Part shown: positions 38,440 to 47,224 of the stretch, piece after piece
How positions within the stretch are numbered: position 1 is the stretch's first letter
How the letters are laid out: every line of letters begins with the position of its first letter
Origin: an uncultured Erysipelotrichaceae bacterium
GTDB taxonomy: Bacteria > Bacillota_I > Bacilli_A > Erysipelotrichales > Erysipelotrichaceae
DNA: 64,000 nucleotides
Assembly (NCBI GenBank): GCA_947167125.1
Contig: CAMVGT010000003.1
Coordinates: 41,207 to 105,206 of the forward strand
Direction of reading: 5' to 3'
The notes under the pieces: model-generated
Seen by the model: only the letters and a program-made list of their open reading frames with translations
What the model was told of the DNA's origin: nothing
Database searches by the model: none
Position numbers and translations under genes: made by a program

Positions 38440-40290
38440 ATGGATAGAGTATATAAATTTATGAGCAGGCACAGGGAGCTCATCATGGCGGTGATTGATT
38501 CCGCTCTGGTGCTGCTGGCATACCTGGCTGCGTATTATCTGAGAACGGATTTCGGAAGGCTTTCCTATGAAATGGCATGGACTTCTCTGATCCGCAATAT
38601 GCCATGGGTGATATTGATCAATCTCGGCACGATTTTGGCATTCCGGCTGAACCGTTCGCTTTGGATGTATGTGTCGATTGATGAAGCGCTGCGTGTTGCA
38701 TTGGCAGTTTTTACCGGAAATTTTATCTGGTTCCTGCTGGTGCTGATCTTCCACTTTACGGAATACATCCGCAGCATCCCCATCATTGCGGCAATGTTCC
38801 AGCTGCTGTTTATGCTGGGACTGAGGATTCTGTACCGGATTGTCAGAAGAAATGACGCGATCACAAACAGAAACCACAGGGCTTTGATTCTCGGTGCGGG
38901 AACAGCCGGTGCCACAGCGTTAAGGGAAATCACCTATTCCAACCGCTACGACGCAAAGGTTGTCGGATTCCTTGACAACAACCCGGTCAAGGTAAAGAAA
39001 GTGCTCAATGGCGTACAGGTACTCGGCACCGACGCCGATATGGAACGGATTGTGCGTGAATACAATGTCGATACCGTATTCATTGCGATCAAGAATATTT
39101 CCAGATCGGATCTGAAAGCACTGATTGAAAAGTGCCGCGATCTGCATCTGCGCACAAGAATCGTCTCATTTGAAATGCATGCGGATCCCAACAAGCCGGA
39201 AGCCTCGGTCAGAAATGTTTCCATGGATGACCTGCTCGGCAGAGGGGAACTGTCACTGAATAACGGACAGATCGGAAGCTACCTGACCGGCAAGAACATT
39301 ATGGTTACCGGTGCCGGCGGATCGATCGGATCGGAACTTGTCAGACAGATCATGGAATTCACACCGAAGCGTCTGATTCTTGTGGATATCTATGAAAACA
39401 CGATGTATGAACTTCAGCAGGAGATCAATATCGCAAGAAGAAGCGGAAAGGATCAGAAGGAAACAGAAATTATCTGCCTGATCGGTTCGGTCAGAGACCG
39501 CAAGAGAATTGATCAGATCTTCGATACCTATCATCCGCAGGTTGTCTTCCATGCGGCAGCACATAAACATGTCCCGCTTGTGGAAGACTCACCTCTTGAA
39601 GCAATCAAGAACAACATCTTCGGTACGAAGAATGTCATTGAAAGCGCCATTGCCCATAAGGCGGAAAAGTTTGTATTGATTTCCACCGACAAGGCAGTGC
39701 GTACAACCAATGTCATGGGCGCAACCAAGAGAATGTGCGAGCTTCTTGTCGAAGCCAACCGCAACAACGGCGTCACCAAGCTCTGTGCGGTGCGTTTCGG
39801 AAATGTGCTTGGATCACACGGTTCTGTCATCCCGCTGTTTGAAAAGCAGATTGAAAGCGGCGGACCGGTAACAGTCACCGATCCCAATATCATCCGCTAC
39901 TTCATGACGATTCCTGAAGCTGCCCAGCTGGTTCTGCAGGCAGGCGCATTTGCCCAGACCGGTGAAATCTTCATTCTTGATATGGGCAAACCGGTCAAGA
40001 TCGCCGATCTTGCGAAGAATTTGATTCAGCTTTCCGGTCTGGTTCCGGATGTGGATATCGAAATCCGCTATACAGGCTTAAGACCGGGTGAAAAGCTGTA
40101 TGAAGAACTGCTGGTGGATCCCAAGACATGTACCAGAACTGCCAACAATCTCATCTTCGTCGCGGAGCCGGAAACCATTTCAAAGGAAACAGTGGAAGGC
40201 AAATTAAAACGGCTTGCGGAACTCGTTGAGTCGCAAACCGCTGACAACAAGAAGATTATTGAGATTATCACCACAGACGCAGCATCATAA
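38440..40290 (+). CDS. CapD/WbpM-type nucleotide-sugar 4,6-dehydratase
   Basis: A 616-residue protein with four N-terminal membrane spans (about 15-32, 46-64, 82-105 and 108-128), a first nucleotide-binding region ('LILGAGTAGATALREI' near 150) and a catalytic short-chain dehydrogenase domain ('VTGAGGSIGSELVRQI' near 290, 'STDKAVRTTNVMGATKRM' near 415). The MGATK instead of YxxxK is the mark of the WbpM/FlaA1 group, which makes 4-keto-6-deoxy UDP-HexNAc sugars for surface glycans. The 3' end overlaps the convergent DUF2142 gene by 23 bases. Confidence 0.92.
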   Translation: MDRVYKFMSRHRELIMAVIDSALVLLAYLAAYYLRTDFGRLSYEMAWTSLIRNMPWVILINLGTILAFRLNRSLWMYVSIDEALRVALAVFTGNFIWFLLVLIFHFTEYIRSIPIIAAMFQLLFMLGLRILYRIVRRNDAITNRNHRALILGAGTAGATALREITYSNRYDAKVVGFLDNNPVKVKKVLNGVQVLGTDADMERIVREYNVDTVFIAIKNISRSDLKALIEKCRDLHLRTRIVSFEMHADPNKPEASVRNVSMDDLLGRGELSLNNGQIGSYLTGKNIMVTGAGGSIGSELVRQIMEFTPKRLILVDIYENTMYELQQEINIARRSGKDQKETEIICLIGSVRDRKRIDQIFDTYHPQVVFHAAAHKHVPLVEDSPLEAIKNNIFGTKNVIESAIAHKAEKFVLISTDKAVRTTNVMGATKRMCELLVEANRNNGVTKLCAVRFGNVLGSHGSVIPLFEKQIESGGPVTVTDPNIIRYFMTIPEAAQLVLQAGAFAQTGEIFILDMGKPVKIADLAKNLIQLSGLVPDVDIEIRYTGLRPGEKLYEELLVDPKTCTRTANNLIFVAEPETISKETVEGKLKRLAELVESQTADNKKIIEIITTDAAS

Positions 40291-42046
40291 ATTCCATCGT
40301 ATAGACCAGTGCGGCAAACTGTACACAGATCAGTACAATGTCGCACTTTTCATTTGCGGTGATCTTGTTTCCTCTGAAGGAAAGCAGAATCGGCAGCAGG
40401 ATCGGCAGGAAATATCTTCCCTGCACGCCTTCCACCGCGCCATAGGTGATTGGTGTCCATGTGATTAACATGCCGGCAATGATCATCAGGATACTGATGA
40501 AACTGAAGAGAATCATCGCTGTACGCATTTTGACGGACAGTGTTTCTGATTCATAGGAACGTCTGAAGAAGCTGATGATTAACAGGATGCCGAAGATCCT
40601 TACAAGCACCACCGGTACATAATCATTCAGCCATCCAAGCTGACTGCCGATCATGGTGTCGATATACCATGGACTCAATTGCCAGAATGTATTGCGGCAG
40701 AGATAGACAAAGTCGAGCGGATAGTTGATGAAATGCTGGATGGTATAGCGGTTTTCCGTGATCCAGGATAACGGCTTAACCGGTTCTTCCACAATCGGTC
40801 CGTAGAAGAGCGTGTATTTCAGTCCAAGTGCGATGATGGCGATCAGAGAGATGGCAATGACCGCAATCCGAATGACTTTTACAGGGATCCATTTCTTCCG
40901 GTCGATATAGACAAATAACGGAAGTAAGGCAATGAGTGAATAGACATAGGTTCTTAGCGGCAATAGACTCACTGATGAAATGATCAGTGCGGCAATGGCC
41001 GTCTTTTTATATCTGATTTCTTCAGATTTGTTATAGAAGAGATACAGCGTCAATGCGACAGTCAGGACGGCGGAAGTGATGCGGAAGACATCGCGTGAAA
41101 CTGAAGCAGCCAGCTGGATGCTCATGGGAAGAAGGCTCATGGTGTAAAGAGCGGACTTGCCTATAGGCATCAGATGAATTGCGGCTGCGATAACAGCGAT
41201 ATAGAAGATGAGATTGAAGAATCTGCCAAGCAGATACATCGAGATGGTATTCAGCCCAAGCAGTCTTCCGATTGTCATACCTAAAGCAGGAATGAGGTAT
41301 TGGTACCATTCTGTATCAAAGACCCTCGGTCTTCTTGCGTAATCCAGTGACTGCGAAGAAGACATATCATCTGTGACAGCTGTTAATGAACTGTTTTCCA
41401 AAGGCTCAGAGAGATCTTCGAGATATGCATTCATATCATTGAGATCATAATCCGGGAATGAAAGATCATAAGCGGCGTCATCGCTTCGCATCATGACGGT
41501 TTTCCCGTCTGAAGGAATTCCCATCAGGATGTTGGACAGGTTGTATGCGGTGCGCATATGCTGGGGTTCATCGGCGATTCCGTTCATCGGATAAATCAGG
41601 CAGAAGACAGTTCCTGCAAGCGCTGCCTGGATGACAAACAGTTTTGCGAAAGAATATTTCTTATGCGACATCAGAATCGTCATTGCGGCAATTCCATAGA
41701 AGATGGGGATTGTCAGCTTCAGACACAATGACGCATAGGCTCCTGCAATGTCCAGAGCACTCAGGCTCTGTGCCAGTGTGATTAAAGTCCTGAAGAGAAT
41801 CAATACGGCAGCAATGAGTACAAACCAGTATTCCTTCACCCATTCCTTCGGATGAATTTCCTGTCTAAGCAGGAAGAAAATTCCTGCCTGGCAGATCATA
41901 AATACCAATGCGGCAAGACCCACAGTCAGATAGGAACTCCCGCCGAAAAGCACACAGGCTTCTGAAATCAGGCAGAAAACAAGATTCAGCCCGAGTATGA
42001 CAGCTGTGCGGCTGCGCAGCACTTTATTTGTAAAAGAAGTATTCAT
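40268..42046 (-). CDS. DUF2142 polytopic membrane protein (third paralogue)
   Basis: A 592-residue protein with about 12 hydrophobic segments. After the fifth span comes 'MNGIADEPQHMRTAYNLSNI', the DUF2142 'DExxH' loop in its canonical form. The 17301 and 35034 proteins have the WDD version. It starts after AAGGATATTG on the minus strand, with a promoter at 42098-42069. It is convergent with, and overlaps, the CapD-type gene. Its likely role is modification of a lipid-linked glycan outside the membrane, inferred from family neighbourhoods. Confidence 0.87.
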   Translation of the reverse strand: MNTSFTNKVLRSRTAVILGLNLVFCLISEACVLFGGSSYLTVGLAALVFMICQAGIFFLLRQEIHPKEWVKEYWFVLIAAVLILFRTLITLAQSLSALDIAGAYASLCLKLTIPIFYGIAAMTILMSHKKYSFAKLFVIQAALAGTVFCLIYPMNGIADEPQHMRTAYNLSNILMGIPSDGKTVMMRSDDAAYDLSFPDYDLNDMNAYLEDLSEPLENSSLTAVTDDMSSSQSLDYARRPRVFDTEWYQYLIPALGMTIGRLLGLNTISMYLLGRFFNLIFYIAVIAAAIHLMPIGKSALYTMSLLPMSIQLAASVSRDVFRITSAVLTVALTLYLFYNKSEEIRYKKTAIAALIISSVSLLPLRTYVYSLIALLPLFVYIDRKKWIPVKVIRIAVIAISLIAIIALGLKYTLFYGPIVEEPVKPLSWITENRYTIQHFINYPLDFVYLCRNTFWQLSPWYIDTMIGSQLGWLNDYVPVVLVRIFGILLIISFFRRSYESETLSVKMRTAMILFSFISILMIIAGMLITWTPITYGAVEGVQGRYFLPILLPILLSFRGNKITANEKCDIVLICVQFAALVYTMEFMMLRLW

Positions 42047-42068
42047 AAATCAATATCCTTGTCTAAGA

Positions 42069-42098
42069 ATTATAAATGATTCATGAAATGAGAATCAA
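42069..42098 (-). promoter_or_regulatory. minus-strand promoter of the third DUF2142 gene
   Basis: On the minus strand, TTGATT (42098-42093), an 18-base spacer and a perfect TATAAT (42074-42069) lie 23 bases before the start codon. Confidence 0.72.
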
Positions 42099-42202
42099 TA
42101 CAGCAGAAGGCCGCACGTGATTGGATTGCCGGTTCTGCTGTGAAAGTGCGCATTATGACAATTCAGTCTTTGAGCGGCTTTTGTGAACAAATACAGATTT
42201 TC

Positions 42203-42294
42203 TGAAAAGTGTATATTAAAAGTGTTGAAAAGTGTATATCAAAACGCCTGAAAAGTGTATATTGAAATGCTTGAAAAGTGTATATCAAAGTGCT
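42203..42294 (+). repeat. four tandem 23-bp repeats upstream of ATPase B
   Basis: The 14-base core TGAAAAGTGTATAT is perfectly repeated at 42203, 42226, 42249 and 42272, exactly 23 bases apart. The 9 variable bases between cores are A-rich and partly conserved (for example AAAGTGCT). The array ends 11 bases before the GGAGG ribosome binding site of ATPase B. A possible promoter TTGAAA (42271)/TATTGT (42294) lies at its end. Confidence 0.95.
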
Positions 42295-42316
42295 ATTGTC
42301 AACTTGGAGGATGATT

Positions 42317-43606
42317 ATGGCTCTTACAAAAGAAGGTTACATGCGTCGTCTGATCGATGATAAGATCGAAAGATATTTGAATGTTTTCGGAGCGGTGTCC
42401 ATTGAAGGACCGAAATGGTGCGGAAAAACCTGGACCAGTCTTAATCATGCAAACAGTGCGGTATATATGACGCAGCGTCAATACTTAAATCTGGCGCGAA
42501 TTGATCCGAAATATATTTTCATGGCTGAACGTCCGCAGCTGATCGATGAATGGCAGATTGTTCCTTCCATATGGGACGCTGTACGGAATGAGTGTGATCA
42601 GGATCATAATAAGGGCAAATTTATCCTGACGGGTTCAACTACGCTTAATAGCGGAGATGGCGATAATGAAAAAGAAGTGTACCACTCGGGGACAGGCAGG
42701 ATTGCGACACTCAGAATGGACCCGATGAGTCTTTTTGAATCGAATGAATCGACTGGTGAAGCATCCATTATGCAGATGATAAATGGTGATATAAAAGAAG
42801 GTTATGTCAGAAAAATTGATCTGAAAGAGATTGCAAAACTGATCGTCCGGGGCGGCTGGCCTGAAAATATCGATATGCCTGATGCGGATATCGGTGTCAT
42901 ACCGGAAAGCTACATTGAGGCAATCATAAAAAAGGATATGCATGAGATGCAGGATAAAAAAAGAAATCCCGAAAAGATGCGTATGCTGATCCGGTCGCTG
43001 GCGCGTAATGAATCAACGATTGTGGGAGATAAAACGTTAATACGTGATATTGAGGAATATGATACCGGGGATGAACTGATCAAAAGCAGGATAACGATAG
43101 CTGATTATTTGAGTGTACTGGACAGTTTATATCTGACTGCCAATCAGGAGGCATACAGTTTAAATTACCGTTCCTCGTCCAGAGTTGGAAAATCTGCGAA
43201 GAGACATCTTGTTGATCCATCACTTTGCTGCGCTGCGCTTGGACTGACAGTGGATAAACTGATGTATGATCATGAAACATTCGGACTTCTGTTCGAATCA
43301 TTGGCTGAAAGAGATTTGAGAATCTACGCAGAGTATCTTGGCGGACATCTTTATCATTTCCGTGATAATGTTTCCGGGGACGAAGTTGATGCATTGATTG
43401 AATTTAAAGATGGTTCATATGCGGCATTTGAAATTAAGCTGAGTGACGGCAGTATACAGGAAGCAGTCAGCAGTCTGACTAAATTTTATGAGCGTGTAAA
43501 AAAGAAGCCTGTTTTTATGTGTGTTATTGTAGGTCATCTTGATGCAGTTATGAGAGATCCGGATACCGGGATCTTCATAGTACCGATTACATCTTTAAAA
43601 CCGTAA
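42317..43606 (+). CDS. AAA ATPase with C-terminal DUF4143 domain (ATPase B)
   Basis: A 429-residue relative of ATPase A. The same unusual P-loop 'EGPKWCGKTWTS' is at about 30-41, 'QLIDEWQIVPSIWDAV' near 75 and 'FILTGSTTLNSGDGD' near 102. The DUF4143 part ends with 'GDEVDALIEFKDGSYAAFEI', giving the same E-D-ExK pattern. The start ATG 42317 is set by GGAGG 6 bases upstream. The ORF-track start at 42278 lies inside the repeat array. It stands alone between its own repeat array and a terminator. The function is unknown. The multicopy state and private upstream repeats suggest a self-regulated, possibly mobile or selfish unit. Confidence 0.88.
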   Translation: MALTKEGYMRRLIDDKIERYLNVFGAVSIEGPKWCGKTWTSLNHANSAVYMTQRQYLNLARIDPKYIFMAERPQLIDEWQIVPSIWDAVRNECDQDHNKGKFILTGSTTLNSGDGDNEKEVYHSGTGRIATLRMDPMSLFESNESTGEASIMQMINGDIKEGYVRKIDLKEIAKLIVRGGWPENIDMPDADIGVIPESYIEAIIKKDMHEMQDKKRNPEKMRMLIRSLARNESTIVGDKTLIRDIEEYDTGDELIKSRITIADYLSVLDSLYLTANQEAYSLNYRSSSRVGKSAKRHLVDPSLCCAALGLTVDKLMYDHETFGLLFESLAERDLRIYAEYLGGHLYHFRDNVSGDEVDALIEFKDGSYAAFEIKLSDGSIQEAVSSLTKFYERVKKKPVFMCVIVGHLDAVMRDPDTGIFIVPITSLKP

Positions 43607-43635
43607 TTAAGACAAACAGCTGCAGATTTGATATA

Positions 43636-43661
43636 AGGGCGCTTTCATCAGCGTCCTTTTT
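43636..43661 (+). terminator. terminator of ATPase B
   Basis: The stem AGGGCGCT / AGCGTCCT (one G-T pair) with a 6-base loop, followed by TTTTT. Confidence 0.8.
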
Positions 43662-43764
43662 ACTGCGTACTTCTGAGACAGCTTTCTGATCGGTTTAAGC
43701 ATCAGCCATACACATGCGTTTTCTCCGGGGTTAAGACTCATATGATCACGAATCAAAAGGTCTG

Positions 43765-43797
43765 AAAAAAGCCGCATTCATTTTTCGGAATGCGGCT
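43765..43797 (-). terminator. minus-strand terminator of the CDP-glycerol transferase gene
   Basis: The perfect 10-bp stem AGCCGCATTC / GAATGCGGCT with an 8-base loop is followed on the minus strand by TTTTTTCA. It lies 8 bases after the gene's stop. Confidence 0.86.
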
Positions 43798-43804
43798 GAT
43801 GTGA

Positions 43805-45607
43805 TTAATGTTTGGGCTTTTTGAGAGAAATGAAATCGATCTGCTTTAACCGTTCCATCTCTTCCTGATGTGCCTTGAGTTTTGCGGTATATTCTTCCGG
43901 CATCTGATCCAGAAGGAACCAGTCAATGACGCGGTCGGAAGAATTGGTGTCGATATAATCGAAATGGTGTTCGATATACGGATCGATCTTTTCTGCTTCG
44001 AAGTCTTCATTGCGGATCGCTTCAAGAAGCTCGTCGAATGTATGGACAACTTTGCCCGGAACGCTTGTCCTGTAGTCTCTGTGGAATCCTCTTGTATAGG
44101 AGAACTGCATCTCATCAAATGCGAAGAAGAGAGAAGGCTTTCTCATTAAGGAATATTCAAAGACACCGGATGAATAGTCGGAAATATAAAGATCGGTGAT
44201 ATAGAAGAGATCATTGATATTCACGGATGCGCCGGCATCGAAGAATTTATCGCTGTACTTTTCTTCAATCGGAACACCTTTGGATACCCATGGATGCATC
44301 TTGAAGATGACGACATATTCATCTTCGCATAATTCATAGAGCTGTTCGAAATCGATCAGCTGGTAAGGATAGGAAGCAGTCTTTCTGTCTTTCCCGCGGT
44401 AAGTAGGCGCAAAGAGAATGACTTTCTTTCCTTTTGCCTGCGGATATTTTTCATAAAGCTCTTCAACGGTTGCGGAACGGTGATCCTCATCCAGATACAT
44501 ATCCATTCTCGGCATGCCGGTCGGGATGATCTGTTCATCGCTGATGCCGAACTGTTCGGAGAAGAAGTCGGCAATATTGGCACTCGGTGTGATGCACCAG
44601 TCATACTGTCTGTGGCAGCTGAACGGTGCAGGGCATCCGTCATGTCCCCATCTGCTGTAGCCGACGCCTTTATAGCCGGCTCCCGCATGCCACAGCTGAA
44701 TCAGGGTTGTCTTGGGATGCAGAACAAGCCAGTCAAACATCGGGCAGTGGTCATCGACAAAGATGATATCCGCAGCCGCGATTTTGCCGAGTGTTTCCAT
44801 CCAGCTCTTCATGCCATATTCGGATTTCTTGCCGATGATGGCACGGAAGGAGAAGAGGATGTCAAAGTCTTCATCGATTCCTCTCTGCTTCATGCGGTTG
44901 TATACAGCGACAAGGTTGGCACCCATGACATCATTCTGTTCACTCATAAACAGCAATGTCTTTTTCTTCTTCTTTTTGGCAAGGTCCGCTGCCACAAGAG
45001 CGTTGTATGCTTCGCGGAAGATGACCTTCGGCTTCTTTGCGTTCTTCAGCAGCTTCTTTGTCTCACGCTTTGCCTTTGCAATGCTGGAATCAGGATCCTT
45101 GTCGCCGCGGACTGCATAGTGAGGCAGTTCGTATTTCTTCGCGTCGATGATGTGCATCAGAGGGAAGAGACCTTCATCGCTTTCCAGAAGCGAGAAGTTG
45201 ATTGTGTAGGAAATGGATTTTCCGTTGTGCAGGAATGTCTTGGATGCGTCCGCAAGTTTTTCTGCGAATTCAAGTGTTGTCTGCACACGGCAGATCACAT
45301 CCTGATCCACACATGCATAGAGGGAATAGATTCCTTCCGGCATGCACATGTTGTATCCCGGATTGGTGATCAGTACGGAAACAATGTAATCTTTGTCTGA
45401 AACCTTTTCGCATTTGCAGTGGGCATTGGTCAGGAATGCGCCGTTGACAAAGTAATATTCAAACTGTGTGTCTTCCGGAAGGGAAGAGGAAGCGATTGTT
45501 ATAAAGAAACGTACAGTGGTGCGCACCCAGTCGATTTTGGTTATACGGATGTCAGCGAGGTGTTCATCCAGTCTGTTGTTCATCAGAATGTCCTTTGTGT
45601 TTGCCAT
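43805..45607 (-). CDS. CDP-glycerol glycerophosphotransferase family protein
   Basis: A 600-residue TagB/TagF-like enzyme that should add glycerol- or ribitol-phosphate units from CDP-polyol to a lipid-linked acceptor at the cytoplasmic membrane face. An N-terminal beta-rich region (about 1-190) precedes the transferase domain with 'LIQLWHAGAGYKGVGYSRWG' near 335, 'ILFAPTYRGKDR' near 430, 'KMHPWVSKG' near 465 and 'YISDYSSGVFEYSLM' near 505, which hold the catalytic His residues and the substrate Ser/Asp pair. ATG 45607 is chosen because GGAGGT lies 9 bases upstream on the minus strand. The track start at 45691 has no such site. It is flanked by the unrelated ATPases B and C. Confidence 0.92.
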   Translation of the reverse strand: MANTKDILMNNRLDEHLADIRITKIDWVRTTVRFFITIASSSLPEDTQFEYYFVNGAFLTNAHCKCEKVSDKDYIVSVLITNPGYNMCMPEGIYSLYACVDQDVICRVQTTLEFAEKLADASKTFLHNGKSISYTINFSLLESDEGLFPLMHIIDAKKYELPHYAVRGDKDPDSSIAKAKRETKKLLKNAKKPKVIFREAYNALVAADLAKKKKKKTLLFMSEQNDVMGANLVAVYNRMKQRGIDEDFDILFSFRAIIGKKSEYGMKSWMETLGKIAAADIIFVDDHCPMFDWLVLHPKTTLIQLWHAGAGYKGVGYSRWGHDGCPAPFSCHRQYDWCITPSANIADFFSEQFGISDEQIIPTGMPRMDMYLDEDHRSATVEELYEKYPQAKGKKVILFAPTYRGKDRKTASYPYQLIDFEQLYELCEDEYVVIFKMHPWVSKGVPIEEKYSDKFFDAGASVNINDLFYITDLYISDYSSGVFEYSLMRKPSLFFAFDEMQFSYTRGFHRDYRTSVPGKVVHTFDELLEAIRNEDFEAEKIDPYIEHHFDYIDTNSSDRVIDWFLLDQMPEEYTAKLKAHQEEMERLKQIDFISLKKPKH

Positions 45608-45749
45608 TGGACTTTTACCTCCCATGTTAAAAGAGTCTCTTATAAAGAGTGCAGAATTATAATACCCCGAACAGCAAAGCATGTCTAACATCGTGAATGA
45701 TCTTTTCGGATCTCAGTCAGTCTCAAAAGCTGCGAGGATCGGCAGTCTA

Positions 45750-45862
45750 TTGAGAACTTGACTAAGGAATCAAGGAGAGTTCTCAATGAATGCTTGCTTT
45801 CAATTATCTGGTGAGTATACTATTAATTGAGAACTTGGCTAAGGACTAAGGTAACTTCTCAA
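45750..45862 (+). repeat. duplicated inverted repeat bracketing the ATPase C promoter
   Basis: Two copies of an element with arms TTGAGAACT and AGTTCTCAA about 19 bases apart lie at 45750-45786 and 45827-45862, 77 bases start to start. The second copy has one mismatch in its right arm. They also share CTAAGGA in the middle. The promoter TTGCTT/TATACT (45794-45821) lies between them. Confidence 0.87.
45794..45821 (+). promoter_or_regulatory. promoter of ATPase C
   Basis: TTGCTT (45794-45799), a 16-base spacer and TATACT (45816-45821). The second inverted-repeat element begins right at the expected start of transcription. Confidence 0.65.
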
Positions 45863-45873
45863 TGGAGTCAATC

Positions 45874-47175
45874 ATGGAGATAAAGCGTGGCAGGTATTTA
45901 AAACAGCTGGTTTCTTATATGTGGGATGGTCAGGTAAAGGTGGTAACCGGGATACGCAGGTGTGGAAAATCCTATATTCTGAATACCCTGTTCCGAAAGT
46001 ATCTTTATGAGAATGGTGTCCCGGAAGATCACATTCTGAGCTATGAACTTGATTTGGCAAAAGATATCCGGTACCGCAGCCCTCTTGAGCTGACTGATGC
46101 TGTTCGTTCTTTAATGGAAGGCAAAACGGAACAGTATTATCTGTTTGTCGATGAAATACAGATGTCAGATCAGGTTCCTAATCCTTATAATCCTGCAGGT
46201 AAGCCGATCACTTTTTATGATGCATTGAATGATTTGAATTCTTTACCTAATCTGGATATATATGTGACAGGCTCCAATTCGAAAATGCTTTCCAGTGACA
46301 TTCTTACGGAATTCAGGGGAAGAAGTGATGAAATCCGGATGCGTCCGCTGAGTTTTTCGGAATATTATTCGGCTGTCGGAGGCGATAAGACGGATGCGTT
46401 TGATGAGTATGCATTTTACGGCGGTATGCCGCTGATTCTATCCAGGCCGGATGAAACTTCAAAGATGAATTATCTGAAATCCTTGTTTTCTGAAGTGTAT
46501 CTGAAGGATATTGTGGAACGAAAAAAAATCAAGCGGCAGGATATTTTGTCTGCTGTAGTGGACTTATTATGTTCATCAGTCGGATCACTGACGAATCCGA
46601 ACAATATCTCAAATTCTCTGAACTCTATGCAGAAGCTGAGTAAAGAGAATACAGTCTCATCAAATACTGTCAAAAGCTATATCGACCAATTAATCGATGC
46701 GTATTTATTCGAAGAATGCCGCCGCTATGATGTGAAGGGAAAGAATTATTTCAATTATCCCAATAAGTACTACTGCGATGATCTGGGTTTGAGAAATGCG
46801 CGAATCGGATTCCGCCAGCAGGAAATGACCCATATCATGGAAAATATCATATACAACGACCTTCGGGTCCGCGGATGCGAAGTGGATGCCGGTGTCGTTT
46901 ACGGCAGTGAAAAGAATAAATCCGGCAATTATGCGGAAGTGGCAAGAGAAATTGATTTTATTGCGACAAAAGGACTAAAGAAGATATATATCCAGTCTGC
47001 ATATGCACTTGAAACAGAAGAAAAAACGGCAGCGGAAAACAAGCCGTTTGCGCTGACCGGTGATTCTTTTGAAAAAATCATTGTGCGGCATGATATCCGC
47101 AAGCGCTGGTATGATGACCGCGGTGTACTTAACATCGGTATTATTGATTTTCTTCTGGATGAGTCAATCATTTAA
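45874..47175 (+). CDS. AAA ATPase with C-terminal DUF4143 domain (ATPase C, different subfamily)
   Basis: A 433-residue protein with the commoner P-loop 'VVTGIRRCGKSYIL' at about 21-34, Walker B 'YYLFVDEIQMSDQVP' near 88, sensor 'IYVTGSNSKMLSS' near 128 and an arginine-finger-like 'FRGRSDEIRMRPLSF'. The DUF4143 part ends with 'AREIDFIATKGLKKIYIQSA', where the expected ExK has become QSA, so a nuclease-like site is not intact. I prefer ATG 45874 (GGAG 6 bases upstream) over ATG 45862. It ends at a strong bidirectional terminator. The function is unknown. Confidence 0.88.
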   Translation: MEIKRGRYLKQLVSYMWDGQVKVVTGIRRCGKSYILNTLFRKYLYENGVPEDHILSYELDLAKDIRYRSPLELTDAVRSLMEGKTEQYYLFVDEIQMSDQVPNPYNPAGKPITFYDALNDLNSLPNLDIYVTGSNSKMLSSDILTEFRGRSDEIRMRPLSFSEYYSAVGGDKTDAFDEYAFYGGMPLILSRPDETSKMNYLKSLFSEVYLKDIVERKKIKRQDILSAVVDLLCSSVGSLTNPNNISNSLNSMQKLSKENTVSSNTVKSYIDQLIDAYLFEECRRYDVKGKNYFNYPNKYYCDDLGLRNARIGFRQQEMTHIMENIIYNDLRVRGCEVDAGVVYGSEKNKSGNYAEVAREIDFIATKGLKKIYIQSAYALETEEKTAAENKPFALTGDSFEKIIVRHDIRKRWYDDRGVLNIGIIDFLLDESII

Positions 47176-47213
47176 AAAACAGTTCAGATCCTGATGATCC
47201 GAACTGTTTTTTT
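47174..47213. terminator. bidirectional terminator between ATPase C and the acyltransferase
   Basis: The stem AACAGTTC-A-GATC / GATC-C-GAACTGTT is flanked by A6 on the left and T7 on the right, so it can serve both convergent genes. Confidence 0.85.
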
Positions 47214-47224
47214 AAAGCTGGTGA

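Noticed and set aside
42203-42294. CRISPR array
   Set aside because: The unit is 23 bp with no unique spacers of 25-40 bp, only four copies and no cas genes. It is a promoter-proximal tandem repeat.
44480-45400. 306-codon plus-strand ORF
   Set aside because: Antisense to the CDP-glycerol transferase, whose motifs and terminator fix the minus strand as coding.
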